DNA from: Tumebacillus sp. BK434
Lineage (GTDB): Bacteria > Bacillota > Bacilli > Tumebacillales > Tumebacillaceae
DNA: 64,000 nt
Direction of reading: 5' to 3'
NCBI RefSeq assembly: GCF_004340785.1
Contig: NZ_SLXS01000003.1
Span: 591,689-655,688 of the forward strand
Below are positions 1-11,300 of this stretch, piece after piece. Position 1 is the stretch's first letter, and every line of letters starts with the position of its first letter. A program made the translations under genes and the position numbers. The notes beneath the pieces were generated by a model. That model had not been told where the DNA came from. It saw nothing but the letters and a program-made list of their open reading frames with translations, and did no database searches.

Positions 1-3000
1 CCTTGCCGATACTCGGCAAACGCGTCGAGGAAGAGATTGGCCGCCGTATAATCGCTTTGCCCCGGATACAGTTCCAGAGCGGCAATGCTGGAAAAGAGCA
101 CGAAGAAATCGGGCGCATCCTGCAGCGTGGCCAGATGCAGATTTACAGCTCCGTGCGCTTTCGGCGCATAGACGTGGCGGAACGTCTCCTCCCGCTTTTG
201 CAGCAGGAAGCCGTCGCCCGCGCGGCCCGCCAGATGCAAGACCCCGCCGATGCGCCCGTGCGCGGTGCGCAATTCGGCCAGCAGTTCTTCCACCTGCTGG
301 CGGTCCTCGATCTGCACCGGGCGCACCTCCAGCACGTCGAGCTGCTGCTCGAGCTGCTGCCAGCGTGCGACCCGCTGTTTCATCGGCAGGTCTTCCGAGG
401 ACGCAGCCAGCTCTTGCCACACACCCCGCGGCGGCACCGCCTGCTGTCCGAGCAAGACCAGACGGCGCGCGCCGTGCCGCACCAGCAGTTCGGCCGCTTC
501 TGCGCCCAGATCGCCCGTCCCGCCGGAGATGACGATCAGCTCGTCCGGCGAAATGGCAGCCTGCTCAGCAAGAGCGGGCAGCATCTGCTCCGCCAGCACC
601 GGCTCATACGCCTGCGCCTCGCGGTAGACGAGGAACGCAGGGCGGTCGGCTGCCGACAGTTCGCGAAGCAAATCGTCAGCCCCGGTCGTCCCGTCATGAT
701 CCAGACTGCGCATCCGGTCACCGGCCAGCTCCAGGCCGGCGACGCGCCACAGTCCGCTCAGCGCCGTCTGTCCCGGCTGGATCGGCCGTTCTTGCCCTTC
801 GACCGCATACCCCCGCTCGGTCAGCACGACCAGACCCGCCTGTGCCCGCAGTTTCGCGCTCGTCCAAGCGGAGACAAAACGGAAGCCTTGCCACAGCGCA
901 TCCTGCGCTTCTGCCTGCCAGTTGCCCGACTCCTCCCGGAGATCGGCCGGCTGCCAGTTGAAGACCGCCAGCGCCACTTCCTGCCCTTGCAGCGACGCCA
1001 ATCCCTCGCCCCAATCGCCAGCTTCGGCGGTCAGTTCGAGCACGGTGCGCCCTTCTGCCCGCCAGAGCTGGGCCAGCGCTTCCTGCACCGGGGTGCGGTT
1101 CCCGGCCAGCACCACCGCGCCGGACGGCAATTCCTGCTCCGTCGGCATCGCGGCCGGCCGGAAGCTCTGCCGGAAACCGACGTTCGCCCCGAGCTCGGCG
1201 CGCTGCAGCGCTTTCGATGCCGACTTGATGCAGTAGTTCCGGACTTCGAGGACGAGCGACCCTTCGGTGTCATACAACGCCGCGTCGAAGCTGTGCACCT
1301 TCGCTCCCGTCGTACCGCTCGTCCGCTTCAGGTGAGCGAACAGATGGGTCGGCAGGCGCTTGTGCAGCACCAGCTCGCCGTAGGACAGCGGCAGGTACAG
1401 CTCCGTCTCGTCGAGCAGATGGTTCACCGAGTTGACGCTGAGGTCCATCAAGGCGGGGTGCAGATGGTACAAGTACCCTTCGCGGCCGTATTCCTCAGGC
1501 AGCTGCAGTTCGATCAGATACTGCTCACCCGGCTCGTCCCGCCAGCCGCCGATACAAGAGCGCGCCCAGCGGTCGCCAACGATCAAACCCCGGTCCATAT
1601 TGTCGTAAGCGTTGGTGTCGACCGGCAGGCTGACCTGCGCGCGCAGTGCGGACAGATCGACTTGCGCAGTCGGCTGCAGCTCAGCTTGGCCTTTGAACCG
1701 GCCTTCCGCATGCACCATCCACTCTCCGGCTGCAGACAGCGAAGCGAAACGCAGACGCGTCTCGTCTCCTTCGTCTTCCGCCAGCAGATGGAGCTCTTTT
1801 GTCTCGCCATCCTGCACCGTAAACGGCTGCAAAAACGTGATGTCGCCAAAACGCAAACCTGCCAGTTCGCCCGCTTGCCGCGCCGCATACTCCACCATCA
1901 TCTCAACCAGCGCCGTGCCCGGCAAAAGACCGATGCCTTGCACCCGGTGCTCGTCCAGCTCCCAAGCATCCGCACAGCCAAGCGGCTGCGCAAACAACGT
2001 GTGGCCGAGCGTGCTGGCCGCCGGTGCGCCGAGCAGCGGATGCGCTTGCTCCGTCCGTTCCGGCGACGTTTCGGCCGGATCGACCCAGCAGCGCCGATGC
2101 TGAAACGGATAGGTCGGCAGGGAAATGCGCCGCGCGCCCAAGCCTTTGGTCAGGCGATCCCACGGCAGATCGGCTCCTTGCGTGTAGAGCGCCGCCAAGC
2201 GGTCGAGCACCGCTTGCTCCAGCCCGCCCTGCAGGCCGTTCAGCTCCTCCAGCGCCGTTTCGCCGAGCGCTTCCCGCTCCTGTTCGGTCAAGTCGCCATC
2301 CCGACGGCGTTTCTCCGCGCTTTCGACCACGCGATGCTCCCCGTACCAGATGCTGACATCGTCAGACACACGCGCCGCATCCGCGCCGAACGCCGCGATT
2401 TGTCCCAAGGCGGCGCACAGCTCTTCCCGCGTCGTAAAGCGAATCGCAGCGCGGATGTGATGATGCATCCTGCCCCGCGCGGCCGTAAAAACTGCATCGA
2501 CCAGCGATACATCCGAATGTTGCAGCTGCTGCTGATACGCGGCTGCCAATTGCCGCAGCGCCTGCTCCTGCTTGGCGCTCAGCGGCAGCAAGAGCGGCCC
2601 CTGTTCAGCCGCAGCGCGGGCCGGTTCGGCCGGAGCGGACTGCACCACCAGATGGCAGTTCGTGCCGCTCAGCCCAAAGCTGTTGATGCCCGCATAGAGC
2701 ACCTCGTGCGGATCGCGGCCCCAAGGGCGGGTGCGATCCTGCACATAGACGGGCGACTCCACAAATCCAATGTTGCGGTTCGGCATCGTAAAATGCAGGG
2801 AGGCCGGCAGCACGCGGTGCTGCATCGCCAGCACCAATTTTGCCATGCCGCCAAGCCCGGCCGCGTTGTCGAGATGGCCGATGTTCGACTTGAGCGAGCC
2901 GACCGCACAGAACTGCTTTTGCTCCGTGAATTGGCTCAGCGCCTGCCGAATGCCGCTGATCTCGATCGGATCGCCGAGGCGTGTCGCCGTGCCGTGCGCT

Positions 3001-4052
3001 TCGATGTAGCTCAACTGTTCCGCCGTAATTCCGGCATCATCGAGCGCACGGGAGATCAGATCTTTTTGCGCCTCCGAGTTCGGCGCGGTGATCCCGTTCG
3101 AAGCGCCGTCCTGATTGGCCGCGCCGCCCAGGATCACCGCGCGGATCGCATCGCCGTCCCGCTTCGCCGCTTCCAGCGGTTTCAGGACGAACGCGAACGA
3201 GCCTTCCGCTGTGACCGTGCCGTCGCTCAGGTCGTCGAACGTCCGCGTATGGCCGTCGCCGGAATGAATATCCCGGATCTCCCGCACGCCGAGGCCGCTT
3301 TTTCCGTCATTGAGCACAGGCAGCACCTGCGTCTTCACCGCGCCGACCACCGCCAGCGAACAGTCCCCGCTCTGCAGGGCGCGGCAGGCCAGATACATCG
3401 CCATCAGCCCCGACGAGCAGGCCGTATCGACCAGCAGCGACGGGCCGCGCAGATCGAGATGATACGCGAGGCGGGAGGCGATGATCGACTTGACGTTGCC
3501 GGCCACCGAAATCTCCGGAGCGTCCGGCGCCGCCACGTTCAGCATCTGGCGGTAGTCCTCGCCAAAATCATGCGAATAGCCGACGAACAGGCCCGTGTCC
3601 GACCCTTTGATCTCCGCACCGCCATATCCGGCGTCTTCAAGCGCCTTCCACGCCGTCTCCAGCAAGATCCGCTGGTTCGGGTCCATGAAATTCGCCTCTT
3701 GCTGCGAAATGCCGAAGAAAGCGGCGTCAAAACCTGCGATGTCCTGCAAGTAGGAAGAGCGCAGATACAGCTCTTCCTCGATCGGCAGCATGCCTTTGGC
3801 CCGCAAAAAAGCGTCCAAGTCGTTTCGCCGCGCCTCAGGCAGATCGCGCACGCCTTCCCGCTCGCTGAGCAGCAGGTTCCAAAACTCGGCCAGACTCTCC
3901 GCCGGGCCGACGCGCCCGGCGAGGCCGATGATCGCCACCGCCTGCCGCTGTGCAGGCTGCAGCTCCTCGCCAAGCCCTTCCGTCCCTTCTTCTTCCTCTT
4001 CCTCCCACTCCTCGAGAAACAGGTCATCCAGTTTCAGCGTCGGACGCTCCAT
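1..4052 (-). CDS. AT-less polyketide synthase module KS-DH-KR (3' end outside window)
   Basis: This is the beginning of a modular PKS protein of which about 1350 residues are visible. A ketosynthase spans roughly residues 37-465, with DTACSS near 209, EAHGTAT and KSNIGH, so the Cys-His-His triad is intact. No acyltransferase follows. Next come a dehydratase (HRVQGIGLLP near 705, giving HxxxGxxxxP, and HPALMDLS further on) and a ketoreductase (GGTGDLG near 1176; Ser, Tyr and Asn in FSSIAAL...DYTAAN). The KS-DH-KR order without AT is typical of trans-AT enzymes, and a free-standing AT lies directly upstream. The start follows GGAGGAGGGG and overlaps the AT stop (TGATG), so the two are translationally coupled. 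The usual Gln/His after the DH Asp is Asn here. The ACP must lie beyond the window edge. Confidence 0.93.
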   Translation of the reverse strand, partial: MERPTLKLDDLFLEEWEEEEEEGTEGLGEELQPAQRQAVAIIGLAGRVGPAESLAEFWNLLLSEREGVRDLPEARRNDLDAFLRAKGMLPIEEELYLRSSYLQDIAGFDAAFFGISQQEANFMDPNQRILLETAWKALEDAGYGGAEIKGSDTGLFVGYSHDFGEDYRQMLNVAAPDAPEISVAGNVKSIIASRLAYHLDLRGPSLLVDTACSSGLMAMYLACRALQSGDCSLAVVGAVKTQVLPVLNDGKSGLGVREIRDIHSGDGHTRTFDDLSDGTVTAEGSFAFVLKPLEAAKRDGDAIRAVILGGAANQDGASNGITAPNSEAQKDLISRALDDAGITAEQLSYIEAHGTATRLGDPIEISGIRQALSQFTEQKQFCAVGSLKSNIGHLDNAAGLGGMAKLVLAMQHRVLPASLHFTMPNRNIGFVESPVYVQDRTRPWGRDPHEVLYAGINSFGLSGTNCHLVVQSAPAEPARAAAEQGPLLLPLSAKQEQALRQLAAAYQQQLQHSDVSLVDAVFTAARGRMHHHIRAAIRFTTREELCAALGQIAAFGADAARVSDDVSIWYGEHRVVESAEKRRRDGDLTEQEREALGETALEELNGLQGGLEQAVLDRLAALYTQGADLPWDRLTKGLGARRISLPTYPFQHRRCWVDPAETSPERTEQAHPLLGAPAASTLGHTLFAQPLGCADAWELDEHRVQGIGLLPGTALVEMMVEYAARQAGELAGLRFGDITFLQPFTVQDGETKELHLLAEDEGDETRLRFASLSAAGEWMVHAEGRFKGQAELQPTAQVDLSALRAQVSLPVDTNAYDNMDRGLIVGDRWARSCIGGWRDEPGEQYLIELQLPEEYGREGYLYHLHPALMDLSVNSVNHLLDETELYLPLSYGELVLHKRLPTHLFAHLKRTSGTTGAKVHSFDAALYDTEGSLVLEVRNYCIKSASKALQRAELGANVGFRQSFRPAAMPTEQELPSGAVVLAGNRTPVQEALAQLWRAEGRTVLELTAEAGDWGEGLASLQGQEVALAVFNWQPADLREESGNWQAEAQDALWQGFRFVSAWTSAKLRAQAGLVVLTERGYAVEGQERPIQPGQTALSGLWRVAGLELAGDRMRSLDHDGTTGADDLLRELSAADRPAFLVYREAQAYEPVLAEQMLPALAEQAAISPDELIVISGGTGDLGAEAAELLVRHGARRLVLLGQQAVPPRGVWQELAASSEDLPMKQRVARWQQLEQQLDVLEVRPVQIEDRQQVEELLAELRTAHGRIGGVLHLAGRAGDGFLLQKREETFRHVYAPKAHGAVNLHLATLQDAPDFFVLFSSIAALELYPGQSDYTAANLFLDAFAEYRQ

Positions 4053-5323
4053 CAACGCCCCTCCTCCGCCACTGCCAGATGCTCCGGAAACAGCTCCTCC
4101 GTGCCGCTCAGATTGACGATGCGCTGCAAGCGGAAAGCCTGATCTTGCGGCGATACGCCTTTGGTTGCAAAGATCGTCTTCAGCAAGGTGAACGCCTGCT
4201 CGATCTCCGCCCGTTCCGGGAGGCGCTTGCCCTGTGCGATGCCATCATGCAGCGTTTGGAGCTCCTTGTACGGCTGGACCACGCCGGCCTGATAGGCCGC
4301 TTCGTCCCAGTTCGTGTTGCGCGTGCTGACCGCCGCCCCCAGGCAGAGGCCGACCGCGTTTGGCGCCAGCAGGATGCTCTCGCGGATTTTCTCGATCTGT
4401 CCCGTCCAGGCGGTGCGGTCTTCCGCAAGGTCATAAGCGAACGCGCTCGCTTCGGAGATCGTTTGCAGGGCCAGTTTTTTCAACACTTTGCCCGGCCCGA
4501 CCTCCAGCCAGTTGCGGACGCCGCGGTCGGACAGGTGTGCCAACACCTGTGTCCAGCGCACCGGCGCGGTCAGCTGTTCGACCAGAATCGCCTTGATGTC
4601 ATCCTGCGCCTGATACAGGCGGCCAATCTGACCGTTCATCACCGGAATGCGCATCTGGCCCAGTTCGACCGAGGCCAGCGCGCGGGTCAGCGCTTCGGCA
4701 GCCGCTGCCATGTAGCGGCTGTGGAACGGCCCGCTCACGTTCAGCGCCACCACGCGGCCGCCGATCGCTTCCAGCTGTTGGCCCGCTGCTGCCAGCGCCG
4801 TCTTGCTGCCCGACAGAATGGTCTGGGTCGGGCTGTTGTAGTTGGCGATCTCCACATTCTGCCCCGCCGCCGCCAACGCGCCGATCACCGTTTCCACCAC
4901 ATCGCTCTTCAGATGCGTCACCGCCGACATGCTGGCCAGTCCGTCCGCGTTGCAAGACGCCATCGCTTCGCCGCGGGCGCGGGCGATCCGCACCCCGTCG
5001 GCAAAGGAGAACACGCCGGCTGCCGTCAGCGCCGACAACTCGCCGATGCTGTGCCCGGCCAGATAGTCGATCTTGACGTCATGCTCCTGCTGAAACACTT
5101 CAAACATTGCCACGCTCAGCGCCAGCAAAGCCGGCTGCGTGTTTTCCGTCTGGTTCAGGCTCAACGCCGGCCCTTCGAAGCAGAGCTTGGTCAGATCAAA
5201 TCCCAAAATCTCCGACGCCTCAGCAAAACGCTGCTGCACCAAGGCGTGCTGTTCATGCCATCCCTTCCCCATTCCCACAAACTGCGAAGCTTGTCCAGGA
5301 AACATCGCGACGATCTTATTCAT
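4052..5323 (-). CDS. Free-standing malonyl-CoA acyltransferase (trans-AT)
   Basis: A FabD-like acyltransferase of about 423 residues. It begins MNKIVAMFPGQ and carries the nucleophile motif GHSIGEL near residue 80. The core ends near 290 and is followed by an extra C-terminal region of about 110 residues (LLAPNAVGLCLGAAVSTRN onward), which ordinary FabD lacks; I recall similar tails on AT proteins in PKS clusters. It sits between the starter megasynthase and an AT-less KS-DH-KR module, so it probably charges that module's ACP with malonyl units. The start at 5323 is preferred because GGGAGGGG precedes it. A second ATG at 5359 overlaps the upstream stop (TAATG) but has a weak RBS, and would add 12 residues. 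Confident in family, inferred in target. Confidence 0.9.
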   Translation of the reverse strand: MNKIVAMFPGQASQFVGMGKGWHEQHALVQQRFAEASEILGFDLTKLCFEGPALSLNQTENTQPALLALSVAMFEVFQQEHDVKIDYLAGHSIGELSALTAAGVFSFADGVRIARARGEAMASCNADGLASMSAVTHLKSDVVETVIGALAAAGQNVEIANYNSPTQTILSGSKTALAAAGQQLEAIGGRVVALNVSGPFHSRYMAAAAEALTRALASVELGQMRIPVMNGQIGRLYQAQDDIKAILVEQLTAPVRWTQVLAHLSDRGVRNWLEVGPGKVLKKLALQTISEASAFAYDLAEDRTAWTGQIEKIRESILLAPNAVGLCLGAAVSTRNTNWDEAAYQAGVVQPYKELQTLHDGIAQGKRLPERAEIEQAFTLLKTIFATKGVSPQDQAFRLQRIVNLSGTEELFPEHLAVAEEGR

Positions 5324-5358
5324 TAAAAGAGCCCCTCCCGCATTTTGTCTTGAAGTCA

Positions 5359-8300
5359 TTACATGCCTGCCACAAGTTTGAGCAGCTTTTTAAAGCGCAG
5401 CAAATGGTTCCGCAGCGCGGAGCCGGACAAGCGGTTACCATATTCGAAGCGCAAACGGACACGGCCGTTGTGCGGTTCAGCCAGCAGATAAAAATCGAGT
5501 TTGCGCAGCACGCGGCGCGCATCCACACCGCGATCGGCCGCGAATCCTGCCCGCACCTGCCCGTCCGCCTTCGCGGTCAGGTTCAGCTTGCGCAGCGGCT
5601 GGTAGTCGCGCAATGTCGGCAATCCGGCCGACAGTTCGCTGAACACCTGCGCCAGCTCCATGTTGGCAGCAAAGCGGAAATCGATGCGCGCAACCTGCTC
5701 GGCATCGCCGAGCAGCCAGAGCGGAATCTGCTCGGCACCGAGGCTTTTCTGCAGATACAGCGCGTACAGCGCCAGCAGCGTTTCCGAAAAATCCAAGCGA
5801 TACGTTGCCCCGAGCTCCGCGATCTTCGCCTGCATCTCCGGCTCCAGCTCCGTCTCCACGAGCCTGCGCTCGCCGCTTCCCGTCTCGAACCAATCGCCGG
5901 TCAGCGGCAGCAAGCCGCTGCCCTCAAGCGAGCTGTCACCGGTCGCCGCTTCGAGAAACGCCTTCAGCTTGGCGATCGTCGGCAAGGCGAACAGGTCGGG
6001 CACGGTCAGCAGGCCCGGAAACTCTTTGTCCAGCTCCGCGTAGAGCAGGACGAGACTGAACGAGTTGCCGCCGAGATCGAAGAACGAATCATGCAGGCCG
6101 ATCGGCCGGTCGCCGAGCAGCTTTTTCCAGATGTTCACCAGCACTCCATCGAGCGGTCCGCCCTCCGTCTCCACATCGGTCGGCAAAGCGCTCGAAGCGC
6201 TCGGCAAGGCGGGCAGCGCCTGACGGTTGACCTTGCCGTTCAGCGTCTGCGGAATGGCGGGGAGCTCGACGAGGAACTCCGACACCATGTACGCAGGCAG
6301 ACGCTCGGCCAGCCAGGCCCGCAGCTCGCTCTCCGTCACCGTAAGCTCCGGCGTGCGCTGATAGAAGCTGACCAAGACTTGGTTGCCAGGGCTTAGTTCG
6401 CGCACGGTCGCAGCGGCGTTCGTCACCGCCGGGTGCTTGCGCAGGATCTCTTCGAGCTCACCGAGCTCGATGCGAAACCCGCGGAGCTTGATCTGGTCAT
6501 CGCCGCGGCCGAGGCATTCCAATTCCCCGTTCTTCCAGCGCGCCCGATCCCCGGTGAGGTACATCCGCCCGCCCGAGAACGGGTCAGCGGCAAATCGTTC
6601 GCCGGTGAGCGCCTGATTGGCAACATAACCGCGGGCGACGCCGGCCCCGCCGATCCAGAGGTCGCCTTCCATCCCCGGCGGCGCGAACTCGCCGAACGGA
6701 TCGAGCACATAGACGTTCGTGCCGCGAATCGGCAAGCCGATCGTGACGTCCTCTGCGGAGGTCAGCTCCTTGCAGGTCGACCAGATGCACGTCTCGGTCG
6801 GGCCGTAGACGTTGAAGATCCGCAGGGACGGATGCTGCTGCAACAGAGGCAGAAGCTGCGCCGGAAACGCTTCGCCGCCGACGATCAGCGTGGAAACTCC
6901 CGACAGGATCTCGTGGGCGATCGAAGCGTCGGCGCACAGCAGGCGCAGGCGGGTCGGCGTCACTTGCAGTGCCTCCACCCGCCCTTCCTGCACCAAGCGC
7001 AGCACGCTGGCCGGATTGGCCATGTCGCTGTCGTCCGCCAGCACGATGCAGCCGCCTTGTGCCAGGCAGAGCAGGGTCTCCAGCAGGAAGATGTCAAACG
7101 ACGGTGTGGTCAGGCAGGCGGTACGCGCCCCCGGCGTCCAATCGAGCGCCTCGGCCATCCCCTGCAGGAAGTTGGCGAGCGCACACTGTTCCAGCTCGAC
7201 GCCTTTCGGACGCCCGGTCGAGCCGGACGTGTAGATCACATAGGCGAGCTGATCTGGCGCGATCTGCACCGGCCGTTGCCAACCGGCGACCGCCGTCTCC
7301 AGCACCGCCGGATCGAGCGCGGGCAGTCCATAGCCGCTGTGCTCGATCAGGGCGGCGTCGCCGATCAGCAGTTTTGCCCCGCTGTTTTCGACCATGTAGC
7401 TCAGCCGCTCTTGCGGAAACGATGTGTCGAGCGGCACCCAAGCACAGCCGATCTGCAGACCGGCCAGCATCGCGGCAACCAGATCGGGCGAGCGCGGCAG
7501 CAGCAGACCGAAGCGGTCTCCCGGCTCCAAGCCCAGCTCGATCATATGGCTGGCCAGCACTTCGGCCCGCGCCTGCAGAGCGGCAAACGTGAGCTCCTGC
7601 CCCTGATACCAGACGGCCGGACGATCCATGTGGGCGCGGAAGCTGTCGTCGAGCAGATCGCGTGCGAACGGCTGTCCTTGCACCGCCGGGCCGCGTCCTT
7701 GCGTCAGCAGCTCCCGCTCCTCTTCCGCCCGCAGCAGCGAGAAGCCGCCGAGCGGACGCTCTGGGTCCTGCAGCACGTCCACCAGAAACGCTTGGAACCG
7801 CTGGGCCCAGTCTTCTACCCGAGCCGCTGCGAACAGCGGTGTCGCATAGTTCAGACGGCACTGCAGCACGTCATCATGCTCAAACATGTCGAGATACAGG
7901 TCGAACTGGGCATGTTGCACCGGGAAGCGGCCGACCACGCCCCGCACGTCGCCGAAATCGAGCATGCGCTGCCCGTCTTTTTCGTAGTTGAACATCACAT
8001 CGAACAGCGGGTTGCGGCTCATATCCCGTTCCACGTTCAGCCCGCTGAGCAGCAGGTCGAGCGGATAATCGGAGCGCGCATAGGTGGCGAGGCTGACTTC
8101 TTTCACCGCATCCAGATAGGAGAGGAACGAGCGCGAGCGCTCCGGCTGCATGCGCAGCACCAGCGTCTGCGTGCACATCCCGACGGTGCGGGCAAAGTCG
8201 CCGATCATCCGCCGGTTCCACGGCACGCCGATGCAGAAGTCGGACTGATGGGCAATCCGTCCCAGGAACGCCGTCCACGCCGCGATCAGCACCATAAAGG

Positions 8301-11300
8301 TCGTGCTCTCACCTCGCATCGCGACTTCCTTCACCTTCGCCAGCACGTCGCTGTCGAAGCCGAAATAGCAGGTCGCCCCGCGGAATTCATTGATCTCCGG
8401 CCTTGCCGCATCGCTCGGGAAGTTCAAGGTCTGCGGCAGCGGCTGCAAGTGCTGCCGCCACCACGCCTCCTGCTCGGCGGCGGCGGGACTGGCGAGAAAC
8501 TGCTGCTCGCGCTTGACAAACTCGTGATAGGAAAGCGTCGGTGTCCCCAGCATCTTGCCATGCTGATAGACTTCCGAGATGTCATTCAACAAGAGATTCA
8601 GCGAGACGCCATCGGCGATAATATGATGGATGCTCAGCGTGAACTGATGCTGTCCCGCCGGATCGACCGTCACGCCCCACCGCCATAGCGGTGCTGTGGC
8701 GAGATCGAACGGGCGGCGGAAAAATTGATCGAACCGCTCCTGCTCCCCGTCCACGCGCAAGTCGGCCACGAAGAACTCCGCTTCGACCGCATCGGCGATC
8801 TGATGCACCACCTGCGCCCCTTCGACGCGGAAGGAGCTGCGCAGCATCTCATGCTGGGTGGAAACCGTTGCAAACGCCCGTTTCAGCCGCTCGACATCGA
8901 CCGGGCCGTCCAGATTGAACGTGCCGCGGATCTGGTGCGCCTCATTGCCGCCAGCCAAGAACGACATGAAATACATGCGGCGCTCATCGGAAGCCAGTTC
9001 GAACGATGCGGGCCGCTCCGCGACCTCGCCGATTTTCGGCTGCTGCGTTTCCGCCTGCACCGCGCCGAGCGACAGGATCAGCGACTCCAAGTGGGCCAGT
9101 TTTCGGTAGATGTCCTCCAGCACGCCATCCGCTGCAGCAACCGGAGCAGGCACCTCCCGCACAGCCGGTGCGGTTGGCGCAGTCTGCACCGCTCGCACGG
9201 CCGGCGCGACCGACACAAATGGCACGGCCCCCTGCTCGGCGAGATGCGCAGCCACTTTTTCCACCGTGTTCAACTCGGTGAAAAACGTGTTCAGGGCGAT
9301 CTCCACCCCGTACTGCTTCTGAATAAATTTGCTGATCTCGACCAGCATCAGCGAATCGATGCCCAAGGAGAACAGGCTTTGCGCCTCGGCGATCTCCTCG
9401 GCGGCCACTCCCGTCACCTCTTCGATCTTCCCTTTCAACTGGCTCGGCAAGTCGGCGTTGGCACGGTGCTCGCCCGTCTGCTCCATCGGCTCGTCGAGCA
9501 CCAAGGCGGCAGGCTCAGCAGCGGCAGCCACCTCCTGATACACAGCCGGTGCCAGCTGCGTTTCCAGGAACCAGACCCGCTTGCGGTCATAGGGGGTGTG
9601 CGGCAGTTTGTCCACCCGCACCGGCTTGCCCTCATCCAAGGCGCCGAGTCGGACGTTCCACCCGCGCTCCCACAGCTTTCCTGCGCTTTCCAGCAGCGGC
9701 TTCCACGCCGGTTGGCCCATGCGCAGACTGGGCAAGAAGGCCAGTTCTTCCCGGTCAAAATTCTGTGCGGCCAACCCGCAGAGCGTCGCTGTGCCCCCGA
9801 TCTCCAGGAACACCCGGCCCCCCGCTTGAACGGCCGTTTGCAGGGCGGCCGAAAATTGCACCGGCTCGACCAGATGCCCGGCCCAATAGTCGGCATCGAT
9901 CTCCTTGCCTGCTGCGGCCAGTTCGCCGCTGACCGCCGAGATCAGGCGCGGCGACGGCGCATGGAACTGCACGTCGGAGATGGCGTCTGCCAATTGACGC
10001 GCCTGTTCGCGCATCAGCACCGAGTGGAACGGGTGCGACACCGCCAGCTCCTGCACGAAAAATCTCGCATTCCGCGCCCGCATAGCCAGCTCATCGATGC
10101 TCGCTTTCCCGCCGGAGACGGTCACATTGTCCGGCGAGTTGACGGCGGCGATCGAAACATCTGCCACCCCTTCGATCAGCTCCTGCACTTTCTCAACGCC
10201 GGCCAAGATCCCGATCATGCGCCCGACGGCGGGCGTGCGATCCATCACCTGAGCCCGTGCAGCGACCATGCGCACCGCATCGTCCAGGCTGATCACCCCG
10301 TCCACGCAGGCGGCCGCATATTCGCCGATGCTGTGCCCGATCAGCAGGTCGGGCGTGATCCCGAGCGATGCCCAGAACGACGCCAGCGCGATCTGAACGG
10401 AGAAGATCAAAGGCTGGCTGTACAGCGGCCGCTGCAGATCTTCCGCCCCGCCCCCGTAGAGCAGGTCGATCAGCGAGACGCCAATCTGCGGACGGAACGC
10501 CGCGTCCAGCGCATGCAGCCGCTCGCGGAACACGTCCGAATCCTCGTACAGCTCCTTCGCCATCTCCGCATACAGCGACCCTTGCCCGGTGAAGAGGAAC
10601 ACGAGACGTCCGCCTGCCGTTGCAGCGTCCGCGCCCAGCTTTTCCTCGCCGTTCAGCAAGCCGGTCAGCCGCTTCTGCAGCTCCTCATGGCTCCCGGCCA
10701 CAAGCGACAGTCGGCGCGGCAGAGCGGCGCGGCCGGTGTTCAAGGTCCGGCTCAGCTCAGCCAGTCCGGCCGTCGGCTGTTCACACCAGGCGGCCAGCTC
10801 GCGAGCGTACTGGCGCAGCGACGCTTCTGTGCGCGCCGAGAGCGTGCACAAGTAGGCGGAACGCGGCGTCAGCACCGGCCGTTCTGCCCGCTCTGCGCGT
10901 GCTTCCAGCACGAGGTGCGCATTGGTGCCGCTGATGCTGAATGCGCTGATCCCGGCCCGGTAGACGCCGTCGCGCGGTTCCCACGCCATCGTGCGGTCGA
11001 CGACCTGCACCGGGAGGCGCTCCCAAGCGATCAGCGGGTTGCCCTTCCGGTAGTGCAAGTTCGCCGGGAGCCGCCCGTGGCGCATCGCCAGCAGCACTTT
11101 GCAGATGCCGGCCATCCCGGCTGCCGTCTCCAAGTGGCCGAGATTCGACTTCACGCTGCCCAGATACAGCGGGCGCTCGCGCCCGGCGAACACTTCGGCC
11201 AGCGCGTTGACCTCCTGCGGGTCGCCGATCTTCGTGCCCGACCCGTGCCCTTCCACATAATCGATCTGCTCCGGCAGCAGCCCGGCATCGGCCAGCGCTT

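Noticed and set aside
3-4142. 1379-codon plus-strand open frame
   Set aside because: Antisense to the KS-DH-KR gene; the translation is Arg/Gln/Pro-rich without domains, while the minus strand gives intact PKS motifs.
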